Below, one piece after another: positions 22,273 through 43,686 of a DNA stretch of 64,000 bases. The translations under genes were made by a program, and so were the position numbers. Source of the stretch: Membranipora membranacea (Eukaryota; Bryozoa; Gymnolaemata; Cheilostomatida; Membraniporidae); contig OU612075.1 in the NCBI GenBank assembly GCA_914767715.1, forward strand, positions 4,030,001 to 4,094,000. Reading direction: 5' to 3'. Within the stretch, counting starts at the first letter, position 1. Each line of letters opens with the position of its first letter. The notes under the pieces are model-generated. The model made no database searches and was not told where the DNA came from. It worked only from the letters and a program-made list of their open reading frames with translations.

Positions 22273-25200
22273 CCACAGTCAGTCGATATAAACAGTAAGA
22301 CTGTGTGAAAGTAACTTGTCAGGTATCAATTAATCATATTTATATCTTCACATTATATATTTTTCATCAATGATTTGCGGAGTCATCGCAGGTCACATAA
22401 GTTGTCTTCTCATGTTTCAAAGTAAGGCAATCCTAAGCATGTTTTCATTCATCCGATAACCTTTTTACCTATTCTCAAATGAGTTATGGCTTCTTACAAC
22501 AAGCAATCCAGTTATGTTATTTCTAACCATAAGATTGTTTAGAGATATGCTCACTTTTATCTCATGGTTGGCTGTCTTCAATCGCCTCGGGGCTAATGCC
22601 ACAGGCGGGATATTTATGACAAACCTTGCACTTCAAAAGTTATTATTAGATTCTGCTGGGAGTTTTGCAGATTTTTTGTATGAATGCCTTTAGCAATGCA
22701 GATTTCACATATGATACACCTCACTCAAGCCTATTATTAATGGATTGATCATTATAATAATATTGCTAGGTGCTATATTTTATGTACCGCTTATAGCCTT
22801 TCCGAACATGATACTACTATGTATTAGCAGTTCAGGATGTAGAATAATTGTATCAGATCTGCTTTTGAACATTGTAAATAAAACCCACCCACTATAACCT
22901 GTTGGTAATATGTGAACTATCGAATTCTTATAGAGCTGTCAGTATATAGAATTATTGATTCAGTATAACCTGAGCTTTAGTAAGGTTAGCTGCTTGGTAT
23001 TATACCTCTTAGCACTAAAGTATCGTTGTACATTGTATAGAGAACCAGCGAGCGCCTGTGAGCACCTGCAATGTTTTATTATTGCACTCAATACTGAGTT
23101 AAGTGAGTTATTTATAGATTATCATACATAGACTGCAATGTGTTGAGGTTTGAGAGTGATTATTTTATTGTGTAGATAAGCATTAACTTATTCATGGGTT
23201 TTGCCCAATTGTAAGGATAACATTTTGGCATTATTGAAAACTTAAATGTCATTCAGTATGAAGGAGGTCCAGGCCAGTTCGCATGCATCGATACTTGCCT
23301 ATATATTTTGTTTATCTATATTGCCGCGGCAGGCAGGTATAGGATTGTGAAGCCTTATCACATAGAGTACACAGTTGGCACTAGTTTGACGTCGTGTATG
23401 GTGGTGGTCTATTAATAGCTTGAATATTTCACTACCCTGTTTTATTTTATCGTAGATCAAACAATGTTATAAATTCATTACTGCTAGTGATGAACTTTGA
23501 TTGATGCTACTGCTGGTAGTTACATACTTTTAGTGTTCACTGATCGCTGGGCTGATCGCTGGGGTACTGAACATCCATCAACTTACCCTTAGTTACAGAG
23601 CAGTGCATGCAGAATAGTGCTGCTGCTGTGTCTAAAGCTTTTATCTTTTCTGGTGGAAAGGAATCTTGGCGTCTTATTTTGTATGCAGGTGAGTTGTACT
23701 CTTACTCGCATTACTCCACATGGATATGTAGAGAATAGAAACCAGCATGCTAACTATTCACTGACATATCTGTGGTCATACAACAGCACACAACATTCTG
23801 ATATTCCACTTTTATATACAAGCGGTAGCTTTTATTAGGGTGTAGGAGTTTTATCTAGTGAACACAGGAGTTAACTAGACTAGCCAAGCTGTCATTTTTG
23901 TCCACCCTCCATGTGATATGTCGTTGAGAGAAAAATACGACATCAATATTGAACCAACAGATTTCTCTGGAATCTGTTGGCCTCCAGGCGATACCCTCTC
24001 CCCCCCCCCACCACTCATACGTGTAATCATAGGAGCTGGCAGCACTTCTCTCAGATGTACCGCTGACTCGATCACGTAAATCGGCTGGTTACATAATCAT
24101 CCAATCAAGATTCTTCTCTTCTCCCTCCGAATATCCAATCAGGCTCATAATTGAGTTCTGGGTCAGCAACTTGAGTCCTTGGATAATACTGATTACAACC
24201 ATCGGATTTTCATTTAAATAACTTCACATTGTATAACACCCCACTTTCTATAATACCCTGCTCTTAATTAGCTCTAAATTCGTGCCAATATAAGATTAGC
24301 TAGATTTTCTAGTTGAGAAATTTATTGTATTGGATGCCGCTTTTGCTTTATGCAAAGATTTGAAGGCCTTTGAACTTGGGCGGATAAATAGCCTGACATT
24401 TACCAATAAACCCTCTCCCAAGTGGTATAACACAGCGCTGACGAGGAGTGACCGACCATAAGCTATTCTTCTCCACCCTATCTGCCGGGATCGGGCAAGG
24501 GGGAAGATGTAGCAAGATCTTGTCTATCACTTACCATTTTTATTATCCGTGGTTTGAAACTATTAAAATAGACATTGACACCAATATTCTGTTTCTGCAC
24601 CTGGGACAACCAAGATATAAACCTAAATAGTCATCCTAAGTGACATCTGACCTTGCAATTTTTCTATTTTGAGTAAATGGCACCCAAGTGTTTATATAAT
24701 TATATAATTATTATATAATTATACATAAATATTCTATTTTCGGCTTGCCTCACAGTGGTGTTACCTCCTTCGACTTGTGGGAGGTGCATTCTGGTATATT
24801 GTGGGACTTCACCCTGTGACCTCGTACTAGCTTTTTACCTGTCACATGTCACTACCTGGTTTTAACCCATTATCACTGATACCACAGTGTTCACCTCACT
24901 TAACACATCCCGGTCAATCATTCACCACAATCCCACTGTTACTAATTTCATTCTCCCGGTTCTTGGCATGAGATTCGTCATGCAGTCTTTTACTGGTAGG
25001 ATCCAGTTAATAATTCCACATTTGGAGCCTGATATTGGTCAATACTCAGAATTGCTCGACACTGTGATCCGACCAGAGACATATATTCTGGAGCAGCGAT
25101 TTGTAGCAGTTTGAGAAAATAATTGTTTATCAAGAAAGTTGCAATATTCGCGTACTCTCGACAAAACCAGGTACTGTATTGATTATAGTGTTACAGGTCG

Positions 25201-25479
25201 ATTTGTAGAGTTTTGGCTCTTTTTTTCCAGCTTACAGAAACAAACAATCATTATAACTGAACCTCCAATAAGCATTCATAATCATTGAGAGGCTCATCCT
25301 GTTAATCTTTTATTATATCCGTCTAATTGTTCACTAAGCGATTGTTTTCTCTGAGGTCTTTGATTGCTAATCAAGATTGTGGTTATGCTGGTTTGCTAAA
25401 TATAGAATGGGCACATTTATTTCTAGTAATTAGTCGGAATATTCATTGGTGTGGTTTATTCATGAGTTCAGTACTCACA
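22273..25479. other. intergenic region upstream of PRKX
   Basis: No gene is supported in about 3.2 kb. The first 600 bp are 3'UTR of the small helical gene. Two CCAAT boxes lie 34 bp apart (24101-24105 and 24135-24139). A relatively GC-rich, non-repetitive block at about 24340-24520 has no recognisable RNA or protein identity. Open frames here are short and unrecognised. Confidence 0.5.
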
Positions 25480-25486
25480 TATAAAA
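25480..25486 (+). promoter_or_regulatory. candidate TATA box of PRKX
   Basis: TATAAAA lies about 25-30 bp before a plausible initiator (GTCCATC near 25508). A following stretch runs to a CTAAA/GTAGGT donor at about 25675, which would make a non-coding exon spliced to the acceptor at 26393-26394, 32 nt before the ATG. Confidence 0.45.
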
Positions 25487-26039
25487 TCTAGAGTATGCTG
25501 CTGGTAGTCCATCTGTAGCCGTAGAGCAGGACAAAGCGTCAATACTGAGTCGTGTATTTATCTCAGTTCCAGTCAAATCGATTCCAATAAAGTTAGTCTC
25601 GGTGCTCTAGACTCTAGTGCTTGCTGTAACCATAGTGGATCACCGCTATACTGCTGCACACACCAAAGTCTAAAGTAGGTATGTCCATACTGTTGGACTG
25701 CTGTTGGTTGTTGAAAAGGATCTTTGAGGATTAGTTGAGATTTTAGATTTATCTCATGGTGCTGATCGCATTACATTACAATATTTATGTTTAGACTCAT
25801 CTATCAATGCCAACTCAAGTTTGTTTGTTCTAAATTCAGCTGTAGCTACCGGTTCAGCCAGTCTGCACTTTTTTTGCTCACATCCAGCCTTTCAGCTGGA
25901 CAGTGAGACGATGTGCTAACTGTTACTGACGGGCGAGCTGCCGGTAAGATAAAACTCTAGTGGCCCTTGTGGGATGAGTATACCAGAAGTATCAAGTGTA
26001 TAGCCTGAGTATACACTCTCCATGTCACCATACCGGGTA

Positions 26040-26088
26040 CAGAGGAGCCGTCGGGAGGGGGCAAAAGTCTGGGGGGGGGGTTCGGACT
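26040..26088 (+). mobile_element. GC-rich hairpin micro-element, copy 3
   Basis: GGAGCCGTCGGGAGGGGGC, AAAAGTCTGGGGG and TTCGGACTA follow the family consensus, in the predicted 5'UTR intron of PRKX. Confidence 0.7.
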
Positions 26089-26167
26089 AGGTCAGAATTG
26101 GTTGCGTCAGTAGTTGAACTCTTTAGTTTCATTCACACCTTGTGATTACCAGTCACTGTGTAGGAGG

Positions 26168-26300
26168 TAGTTTCAGCGCTCAAACTGTGCCGGGATAGCT
26201 GGTAGTGGCATTTCATTATCAACCACTTTGTGGTTGGGAAAGTGGTTGATAATGAAATGCCACTACCAGCCATCCCGGCACAGTTTGAGCGCTTAAACTA
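26168..26300. mobile_element. 133-bp palindromic MITE-like element
   Basis: Two arms of roughly 60 bp (outer ends TAGTTT[C/A]AGCGCTC; inner ends ATTATCAACCACTTT) are nearly perfect reverse complements around a short loop. It lies about 95 bp before the 3' splice site of the first PRKX coding exon. A degenerate relative sits at about 38973-39035 (CTTAAACTGTG, then CATTACCAACCACT). Confidence 0.85.
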
Positions 26301-26426
26301 TATATAAGGTTGTGGGGTGATGGATATTACAATTGGTTGGCGTCTCCGCTCCCCTCCCTATTCTCTATCTATAACCATATGATGTATGATTCAGGTGCCG
26401 CCGAGCTGATAACTATACGTGGTGAG

Positions 26427-34727
<8,301 letters not shown>

Positions 34728-37700
34728 CTGAATACTGTACTATATAAGAGAGACTGCAGACATCTGGCCACAATAAATCAGCTCATAATCATAAATATAC
34801 TGTGCACATAATACATCTCATGTGCTCTGCACTAAACTTATAAAATAACTAAGAACCTTCTTCACTCTTTGGTCATTGATGACTTTGGTGAAGTTCTCTG
34901 GTTCCTTAATTAAGTTGAGTCTATTTTATAAGTTCATCAGCACAGGGCAAATCATTGATATGAAATCTTTGCATATTGCCATTGTACATACAACAGAAAG
35001 ACAACAGAGAACCATGTGATGTGGTAGAATTTATAAATAGTCGTGGCTTTTTTGTGCTCTTAGAAATACATTTTTATTTTCAAAACGAATCTGTCAAATC
35101 AATATATGATCCATTAAGTTATGTGGTAGAAATTAATCTGTATATCAATATGTTTTTCTCTACATAAGGATCAGATATGGCATTACTCATCAATTTGAAA
35201 CTGGTTAGAGTTGTCCCAACTCCATCCAGCAATAAATCAACTTGTTGACATTATTTTCTCCGTGAAGGTGCCTATTTTTTCAACCAGTTATGAATGTTTT
35301 TACTCAATGAATGATCGTTACCACGGTGAAACTCAACATCGTATGTGTATTTGTGGGTCTTGTCTGCCAGCTGTCTGTCTGTTCCATAAATCAGTATTTT
35401 TTGATGTAAACGGAAACTATTTTTATTTTATTTTTTCAATTTTAATTTTTCATTGCCTAGAGGCGCTGGCAGACCAGACTCAGAAGTTCACCTAGTCAGA
35501 TATTGAAAATTTTACTCTTTATAATACAATGATTGAAAATTAAAACATATTAAAACTTTTTATCAATCCTAATTTAGTAGCCTTTTGGTGACGGAGCTTG
35601 CTTCACTCAAATCTGCAATGGCTTCCACAGATCATTAGACTGACAAGGCAGTGAAAATTAGTTTCCTGAAAACGAAGTTATGACCTAACAGTTCGTAAGC
35701 AAGTATGACACCCTCAGTTATTCTCACACATAAAAGTGTGGACAGCTGAGACTGGTATGATTGTGATAACTTTCAAACCGTTGAGCCAACAGTGACTGCT
35801 TCACCATTTATTTTTGTACTTGTAGTTGTATTCAATTATAAAGAAAAAATATATTCTCTGGATTTTCATAGAACAAAACTTTTAGACAAAAATATTACTT
35901 TCTACAAATACACTTTTAAGTTCTAATTTAGAAGTCAATTGTGTATTTTTATACAACATGACAGCTTTTTGAAACCGCAAAATGGAATGTTCTACATGGG
36001 GATATACCAGGGTGAAAATGCCAAATCCCGTTTGTTCAATCAACCTATGGAATTGAAAAAAAAATCATCAACCTGACAGTAGAGTCAAACTAAGGTTAAT
36101 ATATTAAAGCAGATGTCTCATTTAGCCTTATCCCAGCAGCCACCAAAAAAAAATAGAGATAGTGCCCACGTTACGCATAACTCATCAATTTAGTGGTGGG
36201 AATCATTGGCACCACAGTGTATTGCAGTTTTTGGGGTAAGGGTTGATTGCAAGGATAAGTGATTTAGATAAGCTCTCGGGAGACTCGGAGAAAGAGACAA
36301 ATAAACATCCAAGTGTTGAGATTAGATTGGAGATAACCATTTACAAAATGTCATGTCAGACTGAAAAAAATCTTTGTATTTTCAGTCCAGTATCCACGAT
36401 TGAGAGCAAACACTGAGCTCTGATTGGTCAATTTTGATGAGTGCAAGCTCCGCCTCTCCCACCCTCCCTGCTTAGAGTGTGAAGGTGAGGTTGAGAAACA
36501 GGGGTTATCCCCTCATCTATAAGAGAATACGGCAATTCAAAATCTAGGATTTAAAGTTGTATTCTCTTTCACCTGTTTTATAATATAGCGACTCAGATAG
36601 AGGTTATTTGTTAGGATGTAAAGCAGCAAACAATGGAGATGTAAGCTGAAGTTTTAGTGAGACGTCTACTCCAAAACTCCTTGTTTGTGAGTATTACCTT
36701 ATTGGCTTCTATTTTGAACTGCACACTTGTAGAAGTACAAACCTAGACTTGATAATTGTAGTGAAGATGAATAATGAAAGCCATTCATTTCACATGATTG
36801 TGTTCTTAGCTAATTTTATTGAGCCTCTCTATCTCCTTGATTGTTACTCACTGTAGTGTAGTTAGTTAGTTAGTGTAGACTGAATTGTTTTGATTAACAA
36901 TAATTATTTTAAAATAATATAAATAATATGATACAATTATTAGGTAGATAAATACTGATACTATTGACAACATATCATATATTCTATATCCATTCTTAAT
37001 TTAGTTTGTTAAATATTAGTAAGTAAGTAGTAAGTCTAAATGTAAATGTATATTTTATGTCCAAAATAATGTCCAATTGAATTTGCACACATTCTTAATT
37101 CTTAATTAATGTGATGAAATCTTTTCAAATTTGAGCTTATTACCCTGATATGTTTTTTTTCAATCACAGGGACTACTAGGAACTAGGCCCACAGATCACA
37201 CACAGGTTTATTTGTGTTTTTAGTGCATTCAGACTGAGACTTACTCACTGACCGGGTGGTAAACAGAGTAAGCCAAGCAGAACAGAGCCTCACTACTCTA
37301 CTGATCTTTCTGACTGTATACTGTAAATAAGGCTACACTGATCTGGGATCTAACCTCAAACTGAACTGCTCTATCTGTGATTATTGAACTGTATATGCAG
37401 TAAGTTTCCACTTAATCTAAGTAATTTCTTTGCTTGTCCTAGCTGCATAGAAGTATCGCTTGGCTCTGTATCCCTAAGGCATCTACATGAAAGCGCAGAT
37501 TGGCACGCCCATTTCCTTTTCGCAATTTTCTCTGGGTCGCGCATCCAGGGGATGCTAAATAAGCATCAATGGCAAATTCATAGAAGGCATCATCGTTTCA
37601 TTATACGTCTTGGGGACAAATATATACTGTGGCTTTTATTATGCATATGGAATTGATTTTATTTGTGATGCAGATCACAAGATGTTTTATATTCTCGTTT

Positions 37701-37770
37701 ATTATGCGCACTGTATACCAGAATACCCATAATGAACCTTACCAAGAGAACCTTGTTTCTGTTTTCAGTA
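34728..37770. other. PRKX 3'UTR and TBPL1 5' region
   Basis: After the PRKX poly(A) signal no gene is supported. An inverted CCAAT box (ATTGG, 36423-36427) 20-40 bp from a GC/CT-rich stretch CCGCCTCTCCCACCC (36450-36464) suggests the TBPL1 promoter near 36.4-36.6 kb, with a 5'UTR intron ending at the acceptor 37767-37768. Confidence 0.45.
36418..36470 (+). promoter_or_regulatory. candidate TBPL1 promoter (CCAAT and GC/CT box)
   Basis: TGATTGGTCA (inverted CCAAT) followed by CTCCGCCTCTCCCACCC is the only conventional promoter-like cluster between the PRKX 3' end and TBPL1. Inference only. Confidence 0.35.
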
Positions 37771-40700
37771 ATGGAAGTCATGCAAAACATTGGTGCTACT
37801 AACCCCTTAAAATCTCAGATGGGCTCAGTCTCTAATGGCGGCACAACAACTAATGGACTGGCTGGTGTAAACTCCAGTAATGTACCACAATCCGAGTCAT
37901 TTGATGACATCACGGGTGACGATCTGTTAGAGTTAGGTTCGCTGGCAGCTGCCGGTGGTGATAATCACATGAATAGTGACACGCCCACTTCTAACATAGC
38001 TGAGGAGTTACTGGGAGGTGATCCTATGTTGGTAACTCCTCAGGAGGAATCTCCTCAAGTCAATGTGGCTATTAACAATGTAGTGTGTACATTCAGTACA
38101 AGATGTCACCTCAATCTCAAAGAATTAGCGCTCAATGGTCGTAATGTAGAACTGAAAAAAGCTCAAGGCATGTTAAATATGAAGCTGAGAAGGCCGAGTG
38201 CCACGGCGAGCATCTGGTCGTCTGGTAAAATAACTATCACAGGTGCTAACTCAGAAGATAACTGTAAGAAAGCAGCTCGTAGAGTGGCTCGCAGAATCCA
38301 GAAACTCGGATTTAATGTAAGTTATCTAAACGGCGTTGACAAATTATCTTGGTCTTGGTCTGGTCTTTTTTATCTCTGACTTGTAGACGGAACTGCAGCT
38401 GCGACTATAGAAATGCAATGACAAGCAAAACTTCAAATTGTCTTTTTGTGTAATCCCAGCAATCTCAATGTTTCTGGGTACAAGTCCTAAGAACTTATTC
38501 TTCACCAGAATAAAAATGGAATTCATATGTGGGTTAAAAATGTGGGTTAAAATCGCAAGTGTTGTCTCCGACCGAGGACTGAGAAATATCAGTGCCTCAA
38601 GGACGCGGCTGCCGCATACGGCGCTAAGTTGCTCTCAGTTTGTAGGCAGGTCGGAGCACACCTGGGGCGTCATATGAGCCCAGTAGTCAATAGACTGCAC
38701 CTCCAACGCTTGCGCGTTAGAGGGCAGGCGCTCTAACCAACTGAGCTACCTCCTATATATATATATATATATATATACACGCATATTCCTGAGCAGAGAT
38801 GGAATGAAAGAAAAACATGAATGGTATAAATGCTTCACATCTTGCACACAGCACTTTTTCTCTGTAGACAATAGTTGATTATTGGTGATTTGTTACCTAC
38901 CCTATAAGGTAGCTGACAGTCACGTACCTATAAGGTAGCTGACAGTCACGTACCCATAAGGTAGCTGACAGTCAGGCTTAAACTGTGAGAGCCATTCCAT
39001 TACCAACCACTGTCTACCATAGTTGGTTGATCATGACATGACATGACATGACAAACCAAAGTTTAAATACTTAAATTACCAATAAGGAAAACATTGTAGG
39101 TGCAAAGATATTTTACTGACACACTTTTATTATGTATAAATGATGTTATTGTAGGTGAAGTTTGCCAGTTTTAGGATAGTGAACGTTCTAGGTACCTGTT
39201 CCTTACCGTTTGGTATTCTGCTTACCGACTTTAGTAACGCTAATCTTCATAGAGTACAATATGAGCCAGAACTTCATCCTGGAGCTACATATCAAATACA
39301 GGTCAGTCAGTTATGTAATCCTCGGCTCTAATACTCATAAAATACTCAATATGTTGTAGCGGGTAGCAAAATATTCTACTCCTACAAATTATCTGATTTT
39401 GGTCATCCAATGATGCATATTGTTATACATTCCATATGGATAAAGTTAGTTGTACCATGACTCATATGTGCACAATGTGCAGTCACTAAGATCATCGCTT
39501 TGTGGTCTCAGTCTTACAACTGGACCTGTTCCCATAGTACCCTTGTTAAATTCACCGGTTTAAATTATCCGAACTCTTTGTGAAGATATGCTAAGCAATA
39601 ATAGCACAGTGGCAGTCCGTGGTCATAACTTTGGATTTATGTCTGTTTAATATCACATAGTAAGGATATAGCCTTGCTATGTGTTAATGCTCTCAGCTGT
39701 TGGTCCAAACAATCAGCTGTCAAATAGGCCCAGACTAAAATATGTCCTGTAAATATTCTAAAGTACTATTATTATCCAGACAATCACAACAGGATTGTGT
39801 TCCCTCTTGTTGAATATTTGACTTGTTTTTCTATATCCGTTTTAGTGGCTAGCTATATAATTATAATCTTTGTCTTTTTTGAAAAATTGACTGTTGCTAA
39901 TGATTATCCAACAGGAGATAATGTCATGATAATTCAAATTTGGGAAATTGAACACAAATATTGTGGGTACCAAACATTGCAGTTAAAAAGTTTTGACAAA
40001 AGGTCATAGCCTGAAATTTTAATCTTTTATTTTACTACAGAGAAAACTGTAACTGTGTGGTGCACGACTGGTCAAATGTGCAGATTTGTTGGTAGTAAGC
40101 CGTTATAGGCCAACCCTGTCTGCTCACAGTGGCTCACCACAATGATCAGTATTATATTGACGCTTGATATCTCCTTCTCACATCACCCAAAGTACTAAGG
40201 GTAGAGAAGAGAATCTCTGTAGCTGCACAGCTATTACATTTTTTTTATTTATTGAGTCTGGTTTATGTCAGAATCACAGCAAGTCTCATATTACAACAGC
40301 ATAGCATCATGAGTGCCTACTCTGTGAGCAAATCGTAAACATCAGAGGAAAGTAGGCCTTTGCTCTAAATTTCAGTCATATGTTAGTACTACGCTGTACT
40401 GGGACCTGCTGTACTTTCTTGTATTATTGAACAATCAGTTAAAGCACATGCCTCCTATTACCAAGGAGGAAGAGAATTCCTTGTATGTTTCAGAATCCAG
40501 CGCACTCGGGTGTATATATTCCTGCACAGGTCCAAACAAATTTCACACCAGACCCTGTACTTTGTGGCGACTCCATGTTTCACTAACTTGAGATGCTCTG
40601 TCTGATTTTAGGACATCCACGCTACTCTAAAGATATTCTCTACCGGCTCCATCACTATTACAGCACCCAAAGTATCCACTATACAGGAGGCAGTCGAGCG

Positions 40701-43686
40701 AGTCTTCCCTCTAGTCTACCCATTCAAAAAACCAAAAAAGATTGATCCAAAGGAACTGAGGTATGTAACTGTGACCTTGACATACGACCTTGTTAGGTGC
40801 TAGGCTAGACCATATCTATGTATAATCGGAATAGGCTCCCCCTCCCTATATGTAGCATACAAGACACAACAGATAAAAGATATACCTTTAATTCCTGATA
40901 GCATTTGGCAAACTAATTTTTGTCCCCTAGTAGGTAATTTATTTCAAGTATTATTTTATGGAAGTTGCTTTAAATTGTGAGACATGAAACAGTTTGTGCA
41001 ATGTTATTGCTATGGAATGGAGTCAGACAGCATTTTTCATGACTGCATGTCGAGACCATGAAACTATGTGACTGATTTGTCGGAGCACCAGGTTGGAGTG
41101 GTACTTTAAACAAGACAAAATCACAAACCCTTGCTCTAAAAATGATAACAAAGACTAAGTGCTATTTGGGAACTTTTGGAAAGTTCTCCACAGCCTCCCC
41201 TCGACCCCACACTGTGGTGGTTTGGGCTTTGGTCTGTACAACAGTCTTACAGCTAGCTGTGAATTTCATATGCATAGATCATGTCTCCTGGTAGGATCGG
41301 TCTTCATTGAGGCAATTTTTAGTTTTACAACTTCAAATCTATTAGTATACCTATATCTTGTGAAGTGGTATCTATCCAGAGGTAATACATCGTTAGGGTG
41401 TTAAAGTGTAAGGGGGGGACAGGGTGATTATATTATATAATATATATTATATGTCATACCACTATGTGCTACTCTTATATTGAGGAAACCTGCTCCCACT
41501 GGTCAGCTGACCTGATACTGACACAGCTGGGAATATGTAGTTAGTAGTTAGTAGAGTAGTAAAATAATACAATGATTTAGAACCAGGAACCTGACAACAA
41601 AACAACAAACGGGAAGCTAACTGACACAGATTTGTTGTGATATAGCTGACTGACCCTCTTATAGTTGTAGTCAACAAAAGACTGAGATTGATTGCTGAAA
41701 CAAATCACACAAATCACAGTGGAATAGATTTGAATTAATGAGAATATCACACAGTCATCCTCAAATTTAATTGTTTGCTCTGCTGTCCCCATATGTTAGA
41801 TTAGATTAAGATTGCTGGTTTGAGGTTTTATCATATGGCTGTACTTCTGTTGATAGTTGATATACTTTCTCAGTGATAACATGCGTTGGGTAGCTCTTAG
41901 CATGCATATACCTTTATTTATTTATATACTACTAAAGCGGAGCTAGGATAACTGTATGAATGTTTTCATTAATACTTTGAACTAATTGGCCCAATATGGG
42001 TCCTCAAGTCAGCTAATTAACTAGTCTAGCCGTTATGCCACAAGTATGCTGCCTGTGTATGTGGCTGGGTAGCTAAGCGCACTGTATGATGTCATATCCT
42101 GTGCTGGCCCCAAAAGAGTTTTAGTAACATTTCAGATGGAAATTGATAGGGGTGTATCATAGCACGTAGCTGAAATCCTAGCTTCTCTGTCCGATATGCC
42201 CATAGACAAAACACATCTATCTATGGATATGCCTTAGAAATTAGAAGTAATCGTATCAGCTATCATTATAAGCTAGCTGTACAAAAAGCTTTGCGTCTCA
42301 GATTGACTTTAGGCTAGTGGATAGAGTATTCTACAATGCGACATGAGTGAATTCACTGCTGATCAGTCAGTGGATAATGTTCTTATTGTACCCCTATATT
42401 GCCAGTGCAATGATACAATAGGGATATTTAATGATTTGATCGATGTTTACCTGAAGCTAGGATATAAATTGGGAGTTGTTGAGGATGTGTTTCAAACTAT
42501 GAGATTGAATAGACTCCTCCCTGTAGCCGATGAAAGAGGAACTCACTCACTCACAAATATCCACAATGACTCTAGAGGCTAATTGTGTGTTACTCAATAA
42601 TTATCAGATGATGATCAAGAAGGGTTCGTCACTTACTCTATGGGAGGATGTCTGCGAATTGAAAATCAGCTAGAATGCATATCAGTCATTTGGCACAACC
42701 CTCGGCCCCCCATGTCACAAAAGTCCAATATTTAAGTATAAATGTACTCTCATATTATATTAATGTAGGCGCTTGATATAACTACAAACACCCAGGAATG
42801 CACACGAATGTTAAACTTTAATTGAAGTCGAGCAAACACGCAACTTCCTCTAAATTATTAAACTCGGCGCAGAGGGTTAGGGTCCATAGTTCAGCTTAGT
42901 TCAACTTTGAGTATTATTTGTGTGTCACCTGGTCTGTATATCACTAGTGCATATCATAAATCTAGTCTAACTATGGAAAGGTGTTCAATGAATATGGGGT
43001 TAATCCGTCGAATGACCTGAGAAAGGAGCGGAAGAGTTAAAACATGTTATCATTAATATATAAAAAGTACACAACTTATCAAATGTTTACCAAGTTTATT
43101 TTTCAGGTGATAGTTATGACTAGAAAATTTTATTTCTAAAGTTACGAATTAAAAGTAGAAATAAGTGTAGCAGTAGTGATAGTAGAACAACATGTCTTAT
43201 TGTCACAAGCTAAACCTAAACGGAATATCTAAGTCAGCACTTATTCCCGGGACATGATATTGCTAATGACATTATTTTCTGTAGTTAGGCTGCCCATCAA
43301 CACCCATCTCTGATATTATGATCTGCCAACTTGGCAATAATATCTATTTATTGACAGCCATGTTTGTTTGATGACAGTGATGGACAGATATAAATATACT
43401 ATTTGTTGTTGACATTTTATGCTTGTTTGGTCACAGGTATATTGAGATGATGTATGATAGCAGTGATGCTGAGATGGTGTCTGACAACTCCGACTTAGAC
43501 TTAGAACCTGGAGAAATACCCACCACCAAGTCGAGAAAGTACAGCAACATGACCCGTGGAAAGCGTGACATAAGGAGGGGTGGTTACGGTAGAGTCCGAC
43601 CTGCAGTTGTAGCTAGTACAGTAATCAATGAGGATGATTATGGCAGTGATTCTGATGATGTTGGTCTGGATTCTGATTCTGACTGA
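37771..43686 (+). CDS. TBPL1: TBP-like factor TRF2/TBPL1
   Basis: Four coding exons (37771-38316, 39155-39301, 40612-40760, 43437-43686) give 363 residues; human TBPL1 has 186. Residues about 97-281 are the two TBP repeats: NNVVCTFSTRCHLNLKELAL, then ASIWSSGKITITGA and RRIQKLGF; then FRIVNVLGTCSLPF, YEPELHPGATYQI and LKIFSTGSITITAP. IWSSGK (Trp instead of the TBP Phe that kinks DNA) and IFSTGSIT are TBPL1 signatures, so the protein should not bind TATA like TBP; family members bind TFIIA and act at TATA-less promoters. An extra N-terminal Gly/Ser/Asn-rich and acidic segment (1-96) and an acidic/basic C-tail of 82 residues (EMVSDNSDLDLEPGE, an RG-rich basic patch, then DSDDVGLDSDSD) are added. 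The ATG is 2 nt after a TTTTCAG acceptor. Candidate poly(A) AATAAA at 44105-44110. Confidence 0.93.
38565..38753 (-). mobile_element. tRNA-Ala-derived SINE, copy B
   Basis: Minus strand: GGAGGTAGCTCAGTTGGTTA (perfect A box region), then a shortened anticodon arm lacking the B box, then TGACTACTGGG, CCAGGTGTGCTCCGACCTGC and CAAACTGAGAGC as in copies A and C. An (AT)n tract abuts the head at 38754-38776. In TBPL1 intron 1. Confidence 0.8.
38902..38975. repeat. 26-bp tandem repeat, about 2.9 copies
   Basis: CTATAAGGTAGCTGACAGTC plus ACGTAC repeats at 26-bp spacing in TBPL1 intron 1, directly before a degenerate relative of the 26.2-kb palindromic MITE and an (ATGAC)4 pentanucleotide tract (about 39033-39053). 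Confidence 0.9.
42343..42582 (+). CDS. unsupported 79-codon ORF nested in TBPL1 intron 3
   Basis: An ATG-initiated frame of 79 residues (MSEFTADQSVDNVLIVPLYC start; ends THSLTNIHNDSRG) lies alone in the 2.7-kb last TBPL1 intron on the same strand. Its composition is protein-like, but there is no recognised domain, no neighbouring splice support and no homology I can name. It could be a small gene, a cryptic exon or chance. Confidence 0.22.
   Translation: MSEFTADQSVDNVLIVPLYCQCNDTIGIFNDLIDVYLKLGYKLGVVEDVFQTMRLNRLLPVADERGTHSLTNIHNDSRG

Noticed and set aside
26310-26426. Upstream in-frame ATG for PRKX
   Set aside because: A pyrimidine-rich acceptor at 26393-26394 lies between it and the kinase frame, so the ATG at 26427 in the spliced exon is more likely.
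35211-35495. 94-codon plus-strand ORF
   Set aside because: Starts at a non-ATG codon in AT-rich intergenic sequence and has no recognisable domain.
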